DNA of 64,000 nt from NCBI GenBank assembly GCA_013399115.1, contig VXAA01001508.1, forward strand, positions 1,047,849 to 1,111,848. Reading direction: 5' to 3'. The stretch is from Anseranas semipalmata. Taxonomy: Eukaryota > Chordata > Aves > Anseriformes > Anseranatidae. Below are positions 13,225 to 27,073 of this stretch, piece after piece. How positions within the stretch are numbered: the stretch's first letter is position 1; every line of letters starts with the position of its first letter. The translations under genes and the position numbers were made by a program. The notes under the pieces are model-generated. The model had not been told where the DNA came from. It did not search any database and saw only the letters and a list, made by a program, of their open reading frames with translations.

Positions 13225-13450
13225 ACATTATGCGTGACTCAGTACCTCACGTCGAAATTTGGCCCATATCAAAAGGAACACAAAAGGCTGATCACAACGA
13301 ACAATAATCCAAAAATATGCTGGCGAGAGGAGCGCAGTGTGGATTTCAGAGCGGGGCATGACAATTAAAGCTGTTCAAGATAGTCACAGGGACAAAAATA
13401 GATCCAATTCCAAGTGGAAGGTGCCTTTGAAATTTGGGATTTGCATTTTT
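13225..13450. promoter_or_regulatory. Candidate conserved noncoding block
   Basis: Non-repetitive DNA with an AP-1/MAF-type TGACTCA at 13235-13241, a SOX-like AACAAT near 13299 and a perfect POU octamer ATTTGCAT at 13439-13446. No long frame crosses it. The call rests only on motif density and the absence of repeats. Confidence 0.22.
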
Positions 13451-13888
13451 TTGTGTGTATGCTTTCAACTCAAAAATAGCAACTTGGTTAAATAGAAAAG
13501 GCAAAGTGTGAGCATAAGAATAAATATTACTTTATTTTAACAATAACGTATCTAAATCTGGAAGAAACCCAGAAATATTTCTTGTGCAAGATTTAACACA
13601 AAGGATTGTGCTTTGTTTTGTTTTGCTTTAACAAATTCATTTCTAACTCCAATCTCTGTAAGAGAAAGACTGGAGCTCCTTTCCATTCATCAGTCAGAGA
13701 AAATATATCTTAGATGAAGAGGATGCCCAGTGACATCAGGAACCCAGTTCCTGTTCTCATCTTCCACTGGCTTCTGGGGGAATCAAATAGTCTCAGCTCT
13801 CCATGGGCAGTCAGGCACCTAGTGGGATTCTCAGATGTACTTCAGAGCCTGACAGCCACACACACGTTTCTTTGCATGTATTTCTCTC

Positions 13889-13925
13889 TCTGAACCACAA
13901 GTCCTTATCTGTACAATGGGGAACA
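13889..13925 (+). repeat. Short MIR-like fragment
   Basis: CCTTATCTGTACAATGGGGA matches the MIR block CCTCATCTGTAAAATGGGGA. It runs straight into an A-rich (CAAA)n stretch at 13921-13957. Too short for a firm call. Confidence 0.4.
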
Positions 13926-13957
13926 ACAAACAATAACAAAAACAAACAAACAAAAAA
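13921..13957 (+). repeat. (CAAA)n/AAC A-rich repeat
   Basis: A-rich stretch of CAA, CAATAA and CAAA units just downstream of a MIR-like core. It may be its degraded A-rich tail or an independent repeat. Confidence 0.8.
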
Positions 13958-16126
13958 CCCACAACTAAGTCTTCTCTCCACTTTTCAGCCACAACAATCC
14001 AGCCTTTTGACTTTGTCCCACTGACACTCGTGGCAGGGAGGGAGATGGGCGCATCTTGGAGCAGAGTGGCCATCCAAAGCAATTCAAAGACCTTATTTGC
14101 AATCCCCATGATTAGTATTTGAGACTGGATTTTGAAGACTGTCCTTGCAGCTATTATTTTGACTCTTTCAGCCCTATTCTGAATCATGCTGAGCTCTTTT
14201 GAAGCAACTAGTCTTTGCTGTGCTGTGATAGTCCCACAGGGTCACCACATCAGCTTGCTTTCTGCTTTCTCTCACTATCAGGACAGGAAATTTCCTTCCC
14301 ACCACCTCTTAGGAAAGGGCCTGTATGTAGGCACAAGTTCCCATCCTGGATGCTGCAATCCCTACCCAGATCCCTTTTTCAGCCCTCTAGCTCTTTGCAT
14401 ATAGGTTCTGCCTCAGGTAAAAATGGCTTCATGCTTCTCCTGTATTTATTCCGCTACTTGCCTCTAACAACATTTTCCAAGGCATATTAGGTTGTTAATA
14501 CACCATTAGGACATGCAGCTGATGCTCGAAATTCTAACATTTTCCACATTTTGTAAAACAGATCATTACAAAAAGGGTGCTCCCATGCTGGCGTTTCTCT
14601 TGTAACTTTGCCTCTTTCTCACACTTTTGTCCCAGACCTCCAGATACATCTTGATACCTTTTTGGTGCTTTAATATCTCTCACTTCTGGTTCCTTTTCCA
14701 CATGGAGGGGATGAAACAGAAGAATTTGCTCATAAACTAAAAGGGGTCTTGTGTTTATTGTTCTTGAGACCATCCCACCCTAATTTTTAACTGGACTTGC
14801 TGAGCCAAGTGATCTATCCAGTCTTGCACACAGTCAAATACAAATTCCTTAAAACAAGTCCTAAGACAGCAGTAAGGAACATCACAATGGCAAATCTGAA
14901 TGCTGATGCCATTCGTCAGTTTACCAGCTTTCCAGTAAGAGAGATGAGAACTGAAGCCCACATTTTCCATCACCTTTCATTGAAAAAGAAAATCCTGCTC
15001 TTATCAGAGTCTTGATTTGATTTCATTTGTTGGAGTGGCTGGGGAAGCTGGGTCTGATTCTGATTAAGACGAACAGTTCCTCTCTCTCCCCTCTCCTCTT
15101 TTGGCTCTCTTGCACTCTGACATTTATTTGGAGAAATGAGGTCATTCTGGGGCAGTTTGGAATAAGGTAGCTGGCACATTTCATGGCTGAGTGGAGACTA
15201 TGGCCAGGGCCATCTCCAGTTATATGGATTTTCACAGAGACCCAAGGTCATTACCGAAAATTTGGCCACATACGCCAAGGTGAGCGTATGAAAGCTTACT
15301 GTGACAAACAAACCTGACCTGAGTGTTATTTGATGGGCCCGCAAAACAATCCCCCTTCTAAAATAGCTGTTTTTTGGCCCACTAAACAACAGTGCCGCCA
15401 AGCTGCAAAGCCTGCCCGGCTCATCGCAGCGCTGCCTGCCTTGCCAGCCGTATTAATGCCCTCAGAGCTTTGGAGAGTGATGAGGGAGTGGAGGGAAAGG
15501 GTCGAACAGAGACCATGAACGCATCACTGACCAGCCCAGAGCTGTCTCTTGCCCTCACCTGTTTTTCTCCTCCCCATGTTCTGAGGAGTGTGAAAAAGGC
15601 TCAGAAGCAAAGGGTTGACTGCCCTGGGGTAGAAGAAGGAGAGTATTCCCAAACTACCTCTTGCAAGGATTCTCGTGTTTAAATGCCTACAGGATTGGAT
15701 ATCCCACCCATTGCCTTAAAAATGCTGAAGACAAGCACAAATCCATCCCTCCCACAATGTAAGAGGCAGCACAGGGAGCTGCTTTGGGCAGCTTTTCTCC
15801 TAGGGATGCAGAAATCTCTGGACAGTTGCTCTCTGGGAGGGCCTCCAACGACAATTTCTATTAGATACCTCCGATCTGAGCAGTCACTGACCACCACACC
15901 ACAGAAACCTTCACTTCTGCTTCTCCATATCCCATCAGCACAAAGGCACTCTAGTTATTTTATTTAACACTTTTTTTTTCATCTTTCTGGAGTGACAAAT
16001 TGCATGAGACATACAGAGGAAGGGTGTGGTGCTTAGAGTTCAAATCTGAGACAAGAAAAATGTCAGTGACTATTTTTACCTCTGCCTTAGACAAAACACA
16101 TGCCTCAGAGTAGCCAGTCGCACTTT

Positions 16127-16154
16127 TCTCTCTCTCTCTCTCTTTTTTTTTTTC
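16127..16154 (+). repeat. (CT)n followed by poly-T
   Basis: About 17 bp of alternating CT then 11 T, ending in CCCTACAG. It looks like a strong polypyrimidine tract with an AG, but no supported exon follows. Confidence 0.9.
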
Positions 16155-17439
16155 CCTACAGCTGTGTTTGTAGCACTTTGGAAACACTTGGGTAAATCAC
16201 TTTCACAATCATCTCTGGGAAACAGGACCAGTTGGACATCTGGAAGTTTGGATTTTCAATTTCCATTCCTGTGTGACACCCAGAGGTTGTGAATATCAGG
16301 GAGCTCAGACACCCCAGCCAAGCTCTGTGATCCTGACTTTAATTTAACTGTTCAGACTGAGAAACCCTGTCCTAGATGATCGCCAATATTTCAACCATCG
16401 GACTCTCTAAGCCAAGAACCAGTGGGAAGTCCCTAAATCCTTGTATGTTCCAGAAACATGACTGGAACTGTGTACCATTGTTCAAAAGCAAGAAAGATGC
16501 CCATTGGTATAGTGAAAGGTAGAACTGGAGTTATCTCAGTTAACCTCGATTCAAGTTTTCTAGAATAAACCCAGAGGTAAAGCTGCCCTTGCTCTCCATG
16601 AACCACCACTATTTTTCTCCCTCTTTCCTTCTCCCTTCCAAACAGGCGTGAACAGAATGGCAGAAATAAACATCAAGAAAAAACAAGCCACCACTACCGC
16701 TACCAAAACCCTCCACAGCAAAAGCCAGCCCTGAAAGTTTGTTGCGATGTCAGCAGGAAAAGCAATATCGGCCTCTGAAAAATTAATACGATGCTCACTT
16801 GCTGTCTAGTTCCTCCTCTGCTTGTCAATAATTCTGTTCATTCCTCGAATATTAAACCTGTTTGCCAGAGCCCTTAATGTGACAAGAAGATGATGCCTGA
16901 AAGCACGATTACTTTCAACTGCAAATCATATTTAATTTATTACGTAACCTGGTGTTATTGCTTTTATTGATGAACTGTACAGTGTGAAATGATTATTTGT
17001 TAAAGATTTCACTATAGTAAAAAAAAAAAAAGAAAAGGAGAAAAATCCTTATTGTTCCAAGAAAAGCTACTTGTAAATGTTTTTTTCTGAAAAGATTCAG
17101 AAATGAGGATTACTATTATTTCCTGATTTGGGGCTAGACATATTCTTTGCACTGCAGAACAGATCCACCTTTCTCCATGACTTAAATTCAATCTCCTTAC
17201 TGAAACAGGAACAAGTGGCAGAGAAGGAGGGTGAAGCTCATCCTGATGGGATGATGTATATATAACTCTTCCATGCTCAGCATCATTAAATCTAGGTGGT
17301 TTGTTCGGGCAGGACTGGGATTTGCATCTAAGCTTAAGCTCCATTTTTTCTTTTGTATTACTGTAATATGATAAGAGCTCATTGGTATTGGTCATTTACA
17401 CTGAGAGAGAGTCTTTTGGGCCCAGCTATGATGAAAATG

Positions 17440-17520
17440 TGTTAAGATGCTGCACATTGGCAAAATGAAAGATGAGATTCCTGCCTTGGAAGAGCATATA
17501 CTCTGATTAGAAAAGGTAGT
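17440..17520. repeat. Ancient amniote composite repeat, copy 2
   Basis: GATGAGATTCCTGCCTTGGA followed by AGAGCATATACTCTGATTAG matches the core of the same old repeat (AGACAGTCCCTGCCC, AGAGCTTACAATCTAATTAG). Only the core is kept; the MIR-like tail is missing. Confidence 0.42.
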
Positions 17521-20500
17521 AAAAAAGGGAGATTGCTTTCTGCATATGAGGAACCACGGATCAGAGATACATTAGAATTAGTGCTCGTATCGTGACAATT
17601 TCAATAAAGATACCATTTCTTCAGCTTCCAAGTTGTACACTGGAGGGGCCAGTCCTTTCACTGACTGTAAAGGATGTGGCTATCTTAGATGACTACTTTG
17701 AGTGCTGGTGTTGAGCCACTGGATAGTCCCCCCTGTCCATTTCCCACCATTTTAGGCACCTAATGCAGAGACATGACTGGCAATCCTGAAAAAATGTACA
17801 CTCTCCTTTGGGCATGTCAGTACCAAGGGCTGTTGTCTTCCTCTTGACATTTCAGCTCCCGAGGACACTGACTTGCAACTCTGAAAGCCATCTGGACCCT
17901 TCATTCACTCTCTATGCATTTTGCCTTCCTAATTCTAGACCCAGAGCTCTAGACCCTGTGAATATCCTCTACAAAACCGATCACAGCAAGAGACTGCAGA
18001 GGAGCCAGGAAATCCCCAGTGGAGTGTCCCAGTAGTGTACTTTAGTCCTAATGCCATCCTTCTCCAGACAAAACCAGTTTCAATTTGTTAACCGGGGGGA
18101 GGAGGGTTGAAGTTCAGTTTGTAAGTAAATGGGTAAAAAAATTAAAATGCAAAGAAAATGCATTACTCAGTTCCAAGTTTTAGAAGTGCATTATCTGCCT
18201 ATTCCTGAAACCATGATATCAGCCAGAGTTTTATCTCAGTTTCAGTCAGGTAAGAACACAGCATTTTGCACAGAAGAAATTTTCCAGTCTGCTGCCTAAA
18301 TAGAGATGTCCCTCCTGATTAAAAGGTGCACTGTATTTCCATAATACACTGAGAGAAATACAGCCTCAAAAGAATTCTTGGGATGGTTTGGTACTGAACC
18401 AGATGCAATGAAGAATTCAACTTGCTGCTGAGAGACATTATTCTTGTTAATTGGTTATACATAATATTACTGATGGCATCGATATATGAAACAAGAATTA
18501 AGAAATAAGGAAGCCTGTTTTTTGATGCATTTGTGTCTCATGGCTGATTGCAAATACCAGCTGAATACCCGGCTGATAGGGCTTTTCTGAAACAGCTCTT
18601 TCCCTGGAGAGTTTTTCTTTTCTGGAAGTCTTGGACCTCATACTGCAGCTTCCCTTTTCAGAAGTTCTCTCGATCCTATCCAGCTGCCTGACTCCAGTAC
18701 AACAAAGCAAACTGTATCATTTTCTTTTCGGGGATTTGACTTAAGCTCAATTTCCCTAGCTGAAAGGCAATTTGGGGGCTAAAAAACAGAAAGACAAACT
18801 CAAATGGTCTGCACTTCCCAGAAATACTTAAATAATAGGAATGATTCAACTCATTGCTTCATTGCCTTCATGACCCCCACCACTTTCTGCCCTCCAGATG
18901 CCAACAAGACCTTAACTGGGATTCTGGGAAACACACAAGATATCTGCAGCTTCTGATAATATAAAAAGAATGGAATAAGAAATAGAGATGAAGAAATAAG
19001 GAGCAATCAGGATAGACTAAAACAGATGAGCAAAAAAGAAGAGCTACAGAGCTGATAAGATTTCTAGATTGCCCAGGGAGTTTCATTCATCCCCAGACAC
19101 TGGTGTTTATCTGAATAGGGATCTTCCTGCTCTGTCATCCAAGAGCACAATTTTTCCTCCTTCTCTTTTCTTGGCTCCATTTCCTCTTTCTCTCTTCCCT
19201 TCCTAAAGACATTTTGAAGCAATGTCTTCAAAATGAGGTCTCCTGCTCTCCAGAGGGACTACTGAGTCATGCAGACCACTGGGGGAGAAAAGGAGATCCA
19301 GTGGTTCGAGACCAACTGTGCCAATCAGGCTTTGGACTGTGATGAGTTTTCCCCAGAATGTGCTGTTCCTGCTACCCCAGCCAGCCCCTCCACAGCCCTC
19401 CCACACGCACACAGATGCACAAACGCCGGTCTGTTATCTGTTCTGACCCCGAAGGACTTGTAAGAAGCCTCACACAGTTACCTGTTTCCCTGCACTTACA
19501 TACCCATCCCCGATTCTAGCCATCCAACCTGAACTCTCGGGTAATTAAAAGGAAAGCAGATGTGGGAGTTATGGGTTTTTGTTTTGTTTTTTAAACTCTT
19601 GCTCATCTCTGAGGAATTCAGCAGACTTTATTTCTCAATTGCTTTTTTGATTTCTTCTCTGACGGCTTGCTCTGTGCCAGGGATGTGGCATTGACCTCCA
19701 GCAGCGGAACTTCGCTTTGTTCCCTACACTGTCCCAAAGCGCTATGCAACTCATTGAAAATCCATTAATTCTCTGTCTGCGCCCTATCAGATTAAAACTT
19801 CTCTTCAAATAACATTTCAAATATCAGTTGCTTCGCCTTAATATCTTTCTTCCATAACATTTCTCACAGCTCCGCACACACACTTCACTCCCCTGGGTAA
19901 TTCCCTTTTCTATGCGTATTGTTGATTCTTTAAGAACACACAGTCTCTGCTCCCCATTGTTGCCCATCTTCTCTATTGCACCTTGCTCTCTCCTATGCCT
20001 TCCCTCTTTCTCTCTCTCTTGTACAGTCAGAGGTGGCGGGTCTTTCCTACCTTTCCCAGAGTCCCAAATTATGGCCACAGCAGAGGTCTGCAGTTACCGG
20101 AGACTTCCTACTTGGCCAGCCTGCAAAACTTACTCAGCTACATGTTTGGCAAAAGAGCAGACACCGAATTTGTTGGGCCGTGTATGTGGATGCAGCAAAA
20201 CGTATTTCTGAGTAACCCTGGAAGACTCTCCCCAGTGATCTCCCCACCAACCAGCCGAGATGTCCCCATTCCCACTGGATTGACTTCCAACCCCTCATGG
20301 CCAAACTGCAGCTCGAGGGAACGGGGAGGCCGTGGAGTGTTTCGCAGCCCACCAGCCTCACACACAGGCCTGGGCTCTGACTCCACAGCATCCGCCACAT
20401 GGCTTTTGTGGGTGGTAGCTGTTTTTCGTTCCCATCACGGAGCTCCAGAAGTTATGGTTGCAGCATGGGGCTCCTGACTCAGTACATCCTCCCCTTGCTC

Positions 20501-22008
20501 AGCCAACACCTTCCAGATTTGGAACAGCAAAGCTTGGATGTAGGTTCAATGTTGGTAGACATAGGCATGTGTAGGAGAGAGGCAAAAGGAGATGACAAAT
20601 ACTTGGTGCCATCAGAAACTCTCCTGACGTCACTGAAGACCTTCCAGACTCTTCCTGGAGGCAGAAATTATCCTGGGCCCACCATTACTTGTTATGGTTT
20701 CTCCTTGCCGTGTTAACACTTGTCAAAGTGCTCATCTTAACTCCGTCACTCCCATAATCCTCCCCCTCTCTCCTGCTGCTTGGCTGCTGGGGTCTGTGCT
20801 TCAGTCGGGGTGGCAGCAGGCTGGGGCAGGGCTGACAGGCTCTCAGGCATCACCCCGGGCAAAAATAAGACAAAAGTCAGTGAGGGGAAGCGGTGTGGGC
20901 AGCAGGGTTCTCTGCAGAGGAAATGAGGGTATCCCATAGTAATCACCTCCCATACAGGCACTAAGTACGCTTAGACCAGTGCTGTGGAGGCGCTGAATGA
21001 GTGCCCCAGGGGTGTGGGAGGTGAGGCCAGGCCTGGGTGACACTGTCACCTCACAGCCCCCACCCCCAGCCAGGAGCCGGCCGGCGCCTCGTCCTCACGA
21101 GGAAGCCTGGGTGGGACACGGCCATCTTGAGCGAGCCTCAGGAGCAGGTCTGGGGGCCTCTTCTGCCAGGCTCTGTCAAACACCAGAGAGCCCAAAGCTG
21201 GCGCTGAAGAGATGCTCCTCAGCTCTCCCTCCTCAGCCTTTGACTTCTGCTAAAGCGACAAGCCGTGGGCCTAGAGCCAGACCAAAGCACCAGTCCTTTT
21301 GCTTTGCTTCTGGGCTCAAGATCCTTTTATCCCCATGTGAGACTCTGCTAACCTCCATGCTGTTTGCCAACTGACACCTGACCAATAAGTCAAAATACCA
21401 CAGGTTCCAATCCCTGCTGATTCCACCGTTTTTTAGGATACAGTGCATCCAAGCATTAACACAGCCCATTATTTTTCTCCTGTATTGCTAGAACAAGGCA
21501 GTTCTGTGGGGCAGAATTATCTAACATGGTCTGAAATATTCAAGAGAAACAGACACAAATGTCTGCATATATTGCATTTAGTGTATTTGGGATGAGGTTG
21601 CCCACAGAGAGAGGGAATACTCCATATGGATGTGAACCTGTGCAAGGTGGAATGGACTCAGCTCAGTGAGTATTCTACAATGCATTATTTATCAGAGGAA
21701 TTTGTCTTCTATTTTTGCGTATGGAATTCCTCAGATCATGATTTTTTCTTACAGTTCTTACTTATTTTTCATTATGCAAGCATAGTTGGGGATTTTTGTG
21801 TATATGTATGTATATATAAAATCTCCAAGGATTTCTCAGAAGAGTTTTTAGTTGGTCTCAGTGCTTCAGTTGCAATGGGCTAGTTGACTCATATGCCCCT
21901 GGACTTATTATCCATAACAGAAGTAAGTTGCAATCACTGCTGTATGGCTGTGCACATTAATTTTGAAATTCATATTTGTCAGGAAAAAAATCTGTGGTGC
22001 AAATGTTT

Positions 22009-22036
22009 ATTGCTGTTGTTGTTATTATTGTTTATT
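22009..22036 (+). repeat. (TTG)/(TTA) imperfect trinucleotide repeat
   Basis: TGTTGTTGTTATTATTG followed by a T-rich tail; short and imperfect. Confidence 0.8.
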
Positions 22037-22741
22037 TTATAATAGCAGGAGGAGCCCCATTGTCCCTGGCCTCCTGGTGGACACAGAGGGGTGCAAGACA
22101 ACTGAAGGAACTTCATTATATGTTTGGAGGCTGTATTAATACCAACAGTACCGTTACATTCCTTCTGACTGATATTTTATTCCTGAACTGAATACTTAAT
22201 TCTTCTTCAAGGACCAGATTTAGCATATGCAGGGCCCTGTGTGAAATCAACACAGCATACTCATAGAGGAAAATTATATGGAGGGGACTATTGGAGGCTG
22301 GAATTATGAAAGCTATTAGGAAAAAAAAAAGGACCCATGCTGACTCTTTTCTACTTCTAGGCATCTAACGGGAGACCTGGTTTAGAGGCACAAACAAAGG
22401 GAGAATTATATGGATCTGCTTCGTTACAAAGTAATCTTAATAGATTTTGTTTTGCTATTTCCTAATCATTCCATCATTAGCACTTCAGTCAATAGTCACA
22501 TTGTGCAATCTGCTTCCATGCGGTTGTGAATTTTGAAACAGGTAAAAGACTCTTTCATACTAAAACTGCTCCCAAATGCTCATGATGCCCTAAAGTAGAA
22601 GCTCTTGTAGGAGGAAGGATAGCACCCTTAAAGCAAGCTTGCCTCTTCCTTCACCATGCAGAGCATTGTGACACACAAAAGTATTTCTCCATGCTCATCC
22701 TAAAGCCTAGTCCCACAGTTTTCACCATTTTTGGTCTAAGG

Positions 22742-22790
22742 ACTAAAATCCTGGCCCCATTCAAAGCAATGGCAAAACTCAGAAATGTCA
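22742..22790. repeat. Fossil sauropsid palindromic repeat fragment
   Basis: ACTAAAATCCTGGCCCCATT followed by CAAAGCAATGGCAAAACTCA closely matches one arm of the widespread sauropsid repeat with AAATCCTGGCCCCATTGAAG and TCAATGGCAAAACTCC. The other arm is not recognisable. Confidence 0.5.
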
Positions 22791-23184
22791 ATCCCTTAAT
22801 GATGTCTACAGTTTCAAAAGAAAAACAAACAACAAAAAAGCAGTCATCACTTTTTCTTTTTTTAAAATTTCTGGGGGTGGGAACAGATGGACCTCCTGCG
22901 ATGACCAAGAATAAAGCAACTGGAAATCAAGCCCTCTTTGAACGAAAGCTGTGATCCCCAAAATCTAAGGTGTACTTCTTAATTAGGCTCTTCCATAAAA
23001 TATAGGCAACACATGCTATCTTAAGGCAGATCTTCGGTTTTATTTGCTGGCTTGCTTTCTTGCTTGTTTGTTACCGAGCTGCCAAAGCAAACTTCTCCAG
23101 GGACCTGTTTGATTCCTCTCTGCAGTCTGGGCAGGAATATTGATCCTGGAGAAGAGAGGTGTGCTTTGTGTGCGTGGGGATGCG

Positions 23185-23275
23185 AGGACGCGCGAGCTTG
23201 TAGGAATGCAGATGAGACGAGACCGGCTCGGCGCTCACCCGGCAGCCCCGTCCGCTCCCCACAGCACATCTCCTC
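23185..23275. promoter_or_regulatory. Small CpG cluster
   Basis: About 12 CpG in 90 bp, with GGACGCGCGAGC and CTCGGCGCTCACCCGG, set between AT-rich flanks. Too small for a standard island definition. Confidence 0.25.
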
Positions 23276-24584
23276 CTCCCCTCTCTGACTCCAAGCTCAG
23301 GGAAACTCATGTATCGCCATTGCTTTAAAACCCAGCTATAATTTTCTGGCTAATGGAAGACGTATTGACAAAAGTTGACAGTAAGTGGAACTAATTACAC
23401 TGTAACTGCTAAATAACTAAGAAATAACTACCCTGTAATTTATGGTGCAGCACGGACTCTGCGTAGCAACTTTTAGAGCCGTTATATGTGCACGGAGCTC
23501 ACCCAGGCGTGTGCTGCAGAACTTTTCCCCTGCCAGTAGGATCCAGGCGATGCGAAATCGCCAGCTCTGCAAACACATTGCCCTGATTAGAGCATAAAGC
23601 CAGCCAGGCTTCCCACAGCCCTCAGCGGCCCTGCTCCACAGCAATAGGATAAATGACTGCTAGGATGCTCTTCCCAGATCATTAATTTTATTTCTGGTTT
23701 TCATTTAAAGTCCTAATCCCAGATGGGATGTCCTCCTTCCCTTCAAGGTGTATGCAGCAGTCCATGACACCTCCTGCATCCCGGGACTGATGGCTTTCCA
23801 TGGGGAAACATAAACCGGCTGGTGTCCGGTCGGGTTTGCTGCCTGTTGGAATTGTGGCAACCGGGCTCTTTGCTCTAAAATCATTTCTCAAATGAGGAGT
23901 TAAGCGGACAGCTGGGAGCAGGATAAGGCGTAATTCACGTTTTCACAGGGAGGATGGGGTATGCCAAGGGACAGGGGAAACCTCTTCCATACATCACTGT
24001 CACACTGCAATATCAGCATCCAATTCAGAAGATGCGTTCGAATGTGCCTTGTTCTGTCTGATCAAACTCAGGATTTCTTAGGGCTCATCATTAAAGTTGA
24101 TGAGAAAACAGGCATTCTGTCTCCAGAGAAATCTAGCAACTAAACATTTGTTTATGTCTCAGACAGGACCAAGTCAGAAAATATGTTTCTGAAGTATGTC
24201 TCTTCAGAAGTTATGCCACCACCTACTAAAATGCTTCATTTTGATATTATTGAGGCTCAGTTTAGTACTGCAATACTGGATGGTATATAGATATGCAACA
24301 GAATAAAATTAAGATTCTAATATAGAAGTGAAAACAAGTGGGAAATGGAGCAGGAAGCAGCCAAAATAATAAAAAATTTAAAATCCATTTTGATTTCAAA
24401 TTGATTCAATATTTTGCCTTTGAAATGTCATTGGAATTAGAGTACTCCAATGAAGCATTCACATTTTACCTATTACCCAAAGAACAGCCTTTTCCCAGGG
24501 GGGAAATGTTCCCACAGACCAATTTGCAGCCAAATACGAACCGCAAAATTTTTAGGCTGGAAACTCTTTGCTGCAGAAGCCAGT

Positions 24585-24668
24585 ACTTTGTGCTTTGGTT
24601 GTACAGCACCGAGCACAGCAGGGCAGGACCCCAGCCACCACCTCAACAGACAGCCCAAATAATAGAGC
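24585..24668. repeat. Fossil sauropsid repeat ('TGTACAGCACC' family)
   Basis: TTGTACAGCACCGAGCACAG, GGCAGGACCCCAGCC and CAAATAATA occur in the order of the old sauropsid repeat TTGTACAGCACCTAGCACAA…GGCCCTGATCC…CAAATAATAATAA. It overlaps the end of the 127-aa frame 24338-24721, which is therefore not a gene candidate. Confidence 0.5.
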
Positions 24669-25499
24669 TGTTGGTCGCAGCTTTTGCTGATGAGTCCCGG
24701 AGGCTCCTACATTGTGCATAAGAAAAATGGAGAATTTGTAGGTAATGAGAGAAGGGAGAGAGAAAAGTCAGCCTGTGCTGGAGACGGGAAGACAGAGAAA
24801 AGAGAGTGAGATTGCAAAGATAGACATGTGGGGAGAAATAGAGAGAGGTGCCATTCGGCACCTGTTTCTGCCTGATTTGTCCCACCTCCATTATCATGCA
24901 CCAGAACGACTCATTCTTCTTTTTTCCAGAAAGCATAATAATGTTCCACAGGTGAAGGAGTTATCTCGGCTTTTCTCTTTTTCAGCAAAGCTAACACTCA
25001 GTACATGAAATAAAGGTTATCTTGAAAAATAGACGCTGCAACTCGCATACAAAGGAGCCCTTTCCTGTGACAGGGAGTCTTTTCTGAAGGGGTCTGCTAG
25101 GTTTCGTGCTCGGAAGAAGAAGGAGAAGAAAATGGAATTGACTGCTTGGTCCCCCTGCCAGTTTCCAAATTGGCTTTTGAGGAGGACCGGGGAGGGTCTC
25201 TCCCACGCTGTGCAGAGCAGGGGAGATGCCAAGGAAGGCACGGATGGGAAGGATGGGTGGGGAGGAAGGCATCGCTGCTGGCCACGCTGGGGATTAGAAC
25301 CCCATCCACCTCCGCTCCTCTCGCCGCTCCCCGTTTCCAGCATCCAGCACGACGGTGCCACGGGTGCGGTGGTGCCTTCCACCCGCTGCTGCTCCTGGAA
25401 CGACAACATAACGCGCGTTTCGATCCATTTGCTTGGCAGCTGAATCTGGGCAGTTTTTAAAACAAACCTTAAAAGAATCTCTGAAGAGAAGCAGACCAT

Positions 25500-25760
25500 T
25501 TAAATGACTAAATAAAGGGTCTGGCTGTAGTTTTTAATGAAAGACCTGTGTGAACTAACACACTTTGCATCGTGCCCTGAAGCTCATTAAATAATGCGCT
25601 AAGCCATGCAAAGTGATCTACAGAACACCGCACTGTGATTTTTCTTTTTAAGTGTCATTGTGCTGATCAGAAGTAAAGAGGGCAGCTTCTGGGCGGCATC
25701 ATCAGGGATCTCCGGTGTTTACTTAGTATGCAGCTGGAATAGATCTGGGCATGTTCGCAC
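25500..25760. promoter_or_regulatory. Candidate conserved noncoding block
   Basis: Non-repetitive, stop-rich DNA holding CATTAAATAATGCGC, an octamer-like ATGCAAAG near 25605 and a forkhead-like TGTTTAC near 25717. It follows a GC-rich stretch (25130-25440) with long but uninformative frames. Confidence 0.22.
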
Positions 25761-27050
25761 CTAATTTCCTTGCAAGAACTGCCTGTCACTTTTATGTTCT
25801 TGGATAGCTAAGAAAAACTTACAGAAAGGATGTATTTATTTTACTAGCAGCTCCTGTCATTGTGATCAGTGCTTGGGTGAAATACGGATTTTTATTTGCA
25901 CTGAATTTTATTTTTAAAAAACTAGAAATAATTCTACAAAGCTCCAGAAGTTTGTCTTTATGTCAGATTATTGGAAGTTTCTGAAAAGCTCTAATGCTTC
26001 CTAAAACCTTCAAGTGTTGACATAGCCCAGAGAGATATCGTGCCCCTTTGGCTCAGTCATGCAGCTCTTTCAGTCAAAGATTCTCTTGTTTTGAAGGCAC
26101 TGGACGCCAGTGCAGATGGTGCTGAAATGCTGTCACTTCTAGAGCAGAAAACGGGGCTCTTCCGAAGTCCTTGCCACACCTCTGAGGCTCCCTTCCCATT
26201 GTCTGCGGTGAGCCGCAGTTCAAAGACTGTCAGAGCACATAAACATGACACAGTAACTGAGAACATCAAAGAGCATTATGTTTTCCATACGTGAAGAGTG
26301 ACAAGCTGCCTGACTCCTTACATTAAAAATTCAGACAAAAAACAATTCAAGAAAAATCAAAGCAAAGTCTCCAAGAGAGAGGCAGATGTCACACATTTCT
26401 GTTACATGCTCTTATCTTTTCTTGCCTTGCAAAGTGGCCTCTAAACTCTGCTCCTAAAAATATATATGAAACCTAATTTACAGTGGTTACGTTGCTGTCT
26501 CTAGAAGAAAGATCTATACGAAGCGTTGTATTTTGAGAGTCAACTTCTGGACGGGAGACCTCTTCCACCCCAGCAGATAAAGTTGGAGGAAATCCTGAGA
26601 GAAGCAAAGTCCGTCATCACATCCAATATCCATGACCAAGTCCCTGAAAGCTGGATCCAAGGACTTAGTTCTGGTGCTGTAAGTAGGTGATCAGGCACCA
26701 CGGAAAAAAAAGAGGAGGCATGTAAGGAGAGAAGACACAAGAACCTCTATTTGGCAAAATATGTGAACTCATGGTATGTAGAAAGAAGGGTAAATGAAGA
26801 AGAAAACCTGTTGGTGGAAGGTGCACGTGTGCTAAAAGGGCAGAGGCTGAATATAGCTGAGTCACTGCCACAGAAAGCCTTGGCATGAGCTGGGCACACT
26901 TTGAGAAATGATGGAAGTATTAATGGAAACATTTAGTTTCAAAGAACTAAAATTCATTGAGATTTGGGATCAAATTTGGTGAGGAGTTTTGGACCAAAAA
27001 AGGGGAGCAGAAGGGATTTCGAAAGTCTTTAAGCATTTCAGAACTTTGTT

Positions 27051-27073
27051 AAAAGCTTTTTTAAAAGCTTTTT
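27051..27073. repeat. Two adjacent AAAAGCTTTT palindromes
   Basis: AAAAGCTTTT occurs at 27051-27060 and again at 27063-27072, a 12-bp tandem duplication of a palindrome in AT-rich DNA. Confidence 0.9.

Larger units (their letters stand above)
13960..22690. other. No gene seen; mostly AT-rich noncoding DNA
   Basis: Long single-copy DNA with short frames. Apparent acceptor sites (for example the polypyrimidine tract ending TTGTACAG near 20027) are not followed by a recognisable exon. The segment 20700-21250 is moderately GC-rich. A (CT)n/poly-T tract and one fossil repeat are listed separately. Confidence 0.6.

Noticed and set aside
16127..16160. Strong splice acceptor (CT/T tract then CTACAG)
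   Set aside because: A simple repeat creates the polypyrimidine tract, and no exon with recognisable content follows.
19300..19320. GGTTCGAGACC as a tRNA T-arm
   Set aside because: No acceptor, D-arm or anticodon arm can be placed around it.
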